Shown here one piece after another: positions 60,913-64,000 of a stretch of DNA of 64,000 nucleotides (position 1 is its first letter; every line of letters begins with the position of its first letter). Both the position numbers and the translations under genes were made by a program. Source of the DNA: Sinohyriopsis cumingii (Eukaryota; Mollusca; Bivalvia; Unionida; Unionidae); the NCBI GenBank assembly GCA_028554795.2, contig CM068824.1, positions 164,793,946 to 164,857,945 on the forward strand, read 5' to 3'. Below the pieces are notes generated by a model. That model was given only the letters and a program-made list of their open reading frames with translations. It ran no database searches and was not told the origin of the DNA.

Positions 60913-62352
60913 ATGGTAATTATAATAAAAATGTTCAGGCGCGAATCAGACCCAGCATTTGATATGGAGGCACCTGTCCTTAAGTATGAATCTATACGTG
61001 ATTATCAGTTTTATTCTTATGACGCAATACAACCAAATCAGCGGGGGAGAATCGAATTACAGGTTCATGATACAAGTAGATATTTCTTGCCCGCTGAGGC
61101 GTTTATTGAAGTAGAAGGTAGACTTGTAACGAATGTTGTAGTTAATACGCCATATGCTGCTAATTTGCGCGTTGGTTTTGTCAACAACGGGATTATGGCG
61201 TTCTTTGATAGCGCCACATACATGATTGATGGAAAAAATATCGAATCGATTCAGAAGGATGTTGATGTTGCTACAACAATAATTGGTCTAGCGAGATATT
61301 CTGATGATTACACAAGATCAGCCGGTCCAACAATGATGTTTGCCAAGGATATTACCAACAACGCTGATCATGTTCAGTATACCAAAGTACGGACACCTCA
61401 AGATACTGCAGTTAATCCACAACCAGTTGATTTCGAACACGCAGACAGACCAGGTGCTGCTTTTGATATTATAGGAAGCGTTAATGCGACTTACAACCTA
61501 GGATTTGCAACACGCCGAGCAACGTTGTCAGGAAATGATAGAAATTTTTCATGTGCAATTCCATTATCTCACATCTTTGGATTTTGCAGAAATGTTAGAA
61601 GGTCATCTTTGGAGCTAAACACACAATTGTGCTCGTAAGAAAAAATTATGATAATGATGTAATCTGGCGAGGTGCTGATGTTGTTGATGGTAAAGTAAAT
61701 ATATCAAAACTTTCACTGTGGATGCCAGTAATGACTCCATCTATCACTGAGGAACAAAAATTACTTTCTTTTATGGATCAAGGCGGTAAATCATTGCTAT
61801 CATGGTTAACAGTAACCACAGATGCTATTCAAAGTAATGTTAATGGTTTATTTACATGGCATATAGCATCACAACAGGGTGTTTCTTCACCACGACATAT
61901 TTTTATTGCGCTGCAAAATAATAACCGAACGAATAATCAAGAACATTCATATATGATATTTGACAATCTTGGAGTTAATGAAGTTTTCTTACGGATAAAT
62001 AGACATCAAGAACCAGCCGAGGATATATTGTTAAATTTTGATCAAAATCATGTAGCGCGCATATCATCGTTTAATGTCATTCATGGGACGTGATCAAAAT
62101 ATAGATACTGGTTTGCAAATATCACAATTAGATTTTACAAGTCTATATCCGATTTATTATTTTTCACTGGAGCATCTTGATTTATCCAAACAATCTGTCG
62201 TTGATATACACTTTCGAGCTCGTCTTACTAATCCACCAGGTGCAGGTGCCTTCTACAGAGCAATCGCGGTCATACTTAGCGATAAAGCCATGTTACTTGA
62301 AGGTGGTAGTGGTCGAATGAGTGTCGTTGATGCACCGGTAGAAAATCTGTAA
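60913..62352 (+). pseudogene. MCP: Capsid protein (double jelly-roll type), two frameshifts
   Basis: Total span about 480 codons. The first part (60,913-61,600) has YFLPAEAFIEVEGRLV, FVNNGIMAFFDSATYMIDGK and LARYSDDYTRSAGP, phrases common to a capsid family found in many invertebrate genomes. A one-base shift near 61,598 leads to the part with LSLWMPVMTPSITEEQKLLS, SSPRHIFIALQNNNR and FDNLGVNEVFLRINRH. A second shift near 62,055 leads to MGRDQNIDTGLQISQLDF and the C-terminal strand DIHFRARL. Copy D shows the same sequence without a shift at the first site. Confidence 0.8.
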
Positions 62353-62386
62353 TCGCATTATTTAGAAAAATATATTTTATATAAAA

Positions 62387-62782
62387 ATGTCGTATGGTCA
62401 TGTTAATGTTACTCTGACTCCTGGTCAGGTCAAAAAACTTCAATCAAAAACCACCAACAAATGTGGAACTAAAATATCACTAAAACGAGATCAAATTGGT
62501 GGTGGTCCAAACAAATTATCGTTGACAAATAATCAGATTAAACATTTCAATAAAGCCCTGGAATCAAAAACTGGAGTTCAATTTCATCTTTCCCCGAGCG
62601 CCATCAAAGACATGGTTAAAACCGGTGGCATATTTCCACTTCTTGCGGCTATTCCAGCGTTAATAGCTGCTGCCGCGCCAGCCGTAGCAAAAGCAGCCGC
62701 GTTAGGTGCTGTTGGAACAGCTGCTGGAATGGCTCTAAAGAAAGCAACAGGGCAAGGATACAAAAAAAGGGACGCGGCTTAA
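62387..62782 (+). CDS. LTPGQ protein: basic N-terminus and Gly/Ala hydrophobic segment
   Basis: The 131-aa product starts MSYGHVNVTLTPGQVKKLQS, has a repeat-like second motif (LSLTNNQIKHFNKALESKTG with FHLSPSAIKD), and then MVKTGGIFPLLAAIPALIAA followed by Ala/Gly-rich hydrophobic sequence (GAVGTAAGMALKK). Proteins of this LTxGQ / KxGGxxPLL type are frequent in Polinton-like DNA and may be membrane-interacting virion parts. In copy D the frame runs on into the protease leader, so a fusion with the protease is possible in intact relatives. Confidence 0.65.
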   Translation: MSYGHVNVTLTPGQVKKLQSKTTNKCGTKISLKRDQIGGGPNKLSLTNNQIKHFNKALESKTGVQFHLSPSAIKDMVKTGGIFPLLAAIPALIAAAAPAVAKAAALGAVGTAAGMALKKATGQGYKKRDAA

Positions 62783-62798
62783 GATTGCCAGGATCTCG

Positions 62799-63260
62799 TT
62801 GGGGAAGGGGTCTGAGGCTTCCACGTTAGACGCTCCAGCATCAAATTTTGATTTACTTGATGCTGCTAAACCATTAAAAATAAAAAACTTTAGAGGTGTT
62901 TTCATGCGAGATCAATTACCAAAACAACCAAACAAACTAGAAACAGGTATTATTAATCTCGATGAACGTTCTGGACCTGGTACTCATTGGGTATCATACG
63001 CGGTTGATCCACGTGGAATCGTTTATTTTGATTCATACGGGTTAGCTCCACCAGTTGAATTTATCAAGTATGTCGCACCACTCCACGCAACAACCAGAGT
63101 TTGGTATTCAACGTTACCCACACAAACAATGACAGATCCGCCAATATGCGGCCGTGAAGTAATTAATGTACTTAGCGCTATATCAAAATCATCCAAGCCG
63201 CCACATAAAGTCGTGCATGATTATACAAGCAACCGATTCGTTGCGCGTAAAGCGTTTTAA
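62799..63260 (+). CDS. PRO: Adenain-like protease of copy C
   Basis: The frame (153 codons from a TTG; the first conserved residues are NFDLLDAAKPLKIKNFRGVF) contains GPGTHWVSYAV (His), IVYFDSYGLAPP (Asp) and PPICGREVINVL (Cys of CG, with a Gln eight residues before). These are the adenain catalytic elements. No ATG precedes the conserved part; FRGVFMRDQLPK contains the first Met. Either the start was lost, or the protease is translated as part of the preceding protein. Confidence 0.75.
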   Translation: MGKGSEASTLDAPASNFDLLDAAKPLKIKNFRGVFMRDQLPKQPNKLETGIINLDERSGPGTHWVSYAVDPRGIVYFDSYGLAPPVEFIKYVAPLHATTRVWYSTLPTQTMTDPPICGREVINVLSAISKSSKPPHKVVHDYTSNRFVARKAF

Positions 63261-63278
63261 ACAACAGGTCTTATTATA

Positions 63279-64000
63279 ATGGTTGATATTTACGGAAGAA
63301 GATCCTCACGTGTTAAGAGAGCATTCGGCGACGTTGATTTGTCAAAGTACGCAACTAAAGATGACCTCGCTGACGTTATGAACCTGGCTGGAGTTGACCC
63401 AGATGAGGTTGTTATTTTTCAAGATCGACATGGTAAACTAAAAACAAGAAATATCAAATGGAATGATATAATCCGACGAGTACTTGGTGCAGCTACGGAT
63501 AATATTCCTGTGTTTACTGACAGCGGCAGAATTAGGGATTCAAGTATGTCACTTAAAACCATCAGAGATGAAATTGCAAAAAGTGTTGCTAATCGCGTAA
63601 AAAATACCGGTGACACAATGACAGGTGAACTTAGCATGAACGGAAATAAAATAGTAGTTTTAAGAGATCCAACATCCGACAAAGACGCAGCAACAAAAAA
63701 ATACGTCGACACCGTAGACGGTAAATTATCCACGTTACGGGCCGAGTATGATGTTCACGCAGGCGCTTTTGGAAGATTTCGAAGAAATTTTCAAAAAACC
63801 GATGATGCCGTTGATAAATTCTTCGGCACTCCGCACGCCATTGACATGAAACTCGTTGATATCAAAACTAACCTAGACACGATTAAACAAACACAGCAAG
63901 ACATCGTAGCGGGGATTCCTGAGGTCGTCAATAAAATCAGTCTGATTAAAATTTCAGCCGGAATAACTCCCGGACATATCACAAACATCGTATACACAGT
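63279..64000 (+). CDS. Phage-tail-fibre-like protein, partial (cut by window end)
   Basis: The frame starts at ATG 63,279 (MVDIYGRRSSRVKRAFG) and is open for 240 codons to the window edge. It contains NTGDTMTGELSMNGNKIVVL followed by RDPTSDKDAATKKYVD, a motif typical of caudovirus tail fibres and related trimeric fibres, then a long heptad-like coiled region (VDGKLSTLRAEYDVHAGAFG ...). It probably forms a trimeric spike or fibre for host contact (inference). Copy D has a decayed homologue. Confidence 0.75.
   Translation, partial: MVDIYGRRSSRVKRAFGDVDLSKYATKDDLADVMNLAGVDPDEVVIFQDRHGKLKTRNIKWNDIIRRVLGAATDNIPVFTDSGRIRDSSMSLKTIRDEIAKSVANRVKNTGDTMTGELSMNGNKIVVLRDPTSDKDAATKKYVDTVDGKLSTLRAEYDVHAGAFGRFRRNFQKTDDAVDKFFGTPHAIDMKLVDIKTNLDTIKQTQQDIVAGIPEVVNKISLIKISAGITPGHITNIVYT

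Larger units (their letters stand above)
59388..64000 (+). mobile_element. Second-family Polinton-like element, copy C (continues beyond the window)
   Basis: Six genes in a row on the plus strand: coiled-coil, pX-like, capsid, LTPGQ hydrophobic protein, adenain-like protease and fibre-like protein. The fibre is cut by the window edge. Copy D has the same order in inverse orientation. The capsid family differs clearly from that of copy A (YIEVxGR...INNxIM...LGLAxYSDDY type), so this is another lineage. No replication gene is in view. Confidence 0.8.

Noticed and set aside
1..64000. CRISPR arrays, rRNA genes or bacterial features
   Set aside because: No regularly spaced repeats, no rRNA-like stretches and clearly eukaryotic transposons throughout.

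Overview
The window looks like genomic DNA of a marine invertebrate animal. Evidence: two tRNA-derived SINE families, two LINE lineages, a gypsy-type LTR element, a hairpin MITE, microsatellites, and no host gene that I can recognise. The repeat style suggests a lophotrochozoan, perhaps a mollusc, but this is inference. What fills the window is endogenous virus-like DNA of the Polinton/Maverick (adintovirus-like) type, in two families and four copies, cut up by ordinary transposons.

Region by region. 1-4,470: non-coding, AT-rich, with a 228-bp hairpin MITE and small repeats. 4,472-25,899 (ends approximate): copy A, a near-complete ~21 kb Polinton. Inverted terminal regions face each other, and each carries a small ORF (63 or 64 aa) ending in a histone-type 3' stem-loop. 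Inside, nearly all genes are on the minus strand. From right to left: coiled-coil protein, [zinc-knuckle protein on +], protein-primed DNA polymerase B, two BIR proteins, small proteins, packaging ATPase, small basic proteins, integrase, membrane protein, penton-like minor capsid, pX/pVI-like protein, major capsid, conserved zinc-site protein, adenain-like protease, poly-Q protein. Capsid and protease genes are open. Polymerase, integrase, ATPase and one BIR gene are broken by stops or one-base frameshifts. 26,050-28,600: repeat DNA with two ORFs and a SINE. 29,040-36,290: two decayed minus-strand LINEs (RNase H-bearing 29.0-32.9 kb; L1/Tx1-like 33.05-36.3 kb). 36.3-44.2 kb: copy B, a decayed relative of copy A in the opposite orientation. 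Its polymerase gene is split exactly by a 4.4 kb gypsy-type LTR element (39,544-43,949). 44.9-55.15 kb: copy D (minus, decayed) of a second Polinton-like family. 55.2-59.3 kb: satellite-like repeats, a possible solo LTR and a LINE fragment. 59,388-64,000: copy C (plus, fresher) of the second family, running off the window.

How the genes work together. Copy A encodes a full virus-like cycle: protein-primed replication (polymerase), integration (retroviral-type integrase), capsid assembly (double and single jelly-roll proteins), maturation (protease), genome packaging (ATPase) and probable apoptosis control (BIR). The second family shows only the morphogenetic block: coiled-coil protein, pX-like, capsid, hydrophobic basic protein, protease and a phage-tail-fibre-like protein.

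Most notable: histone-mRNA-like 3' ends on several Polinton genes; the terminal ORF kept at both ends; a zinc-knuckle gene shared by copies A and B; a nonsense-only decay pattern in the polymerase with the non-stop codons still visible in copy B; and an LTR element whose RNase H domain lies after the integrase. All homology calls are by eye; no database search was possible.
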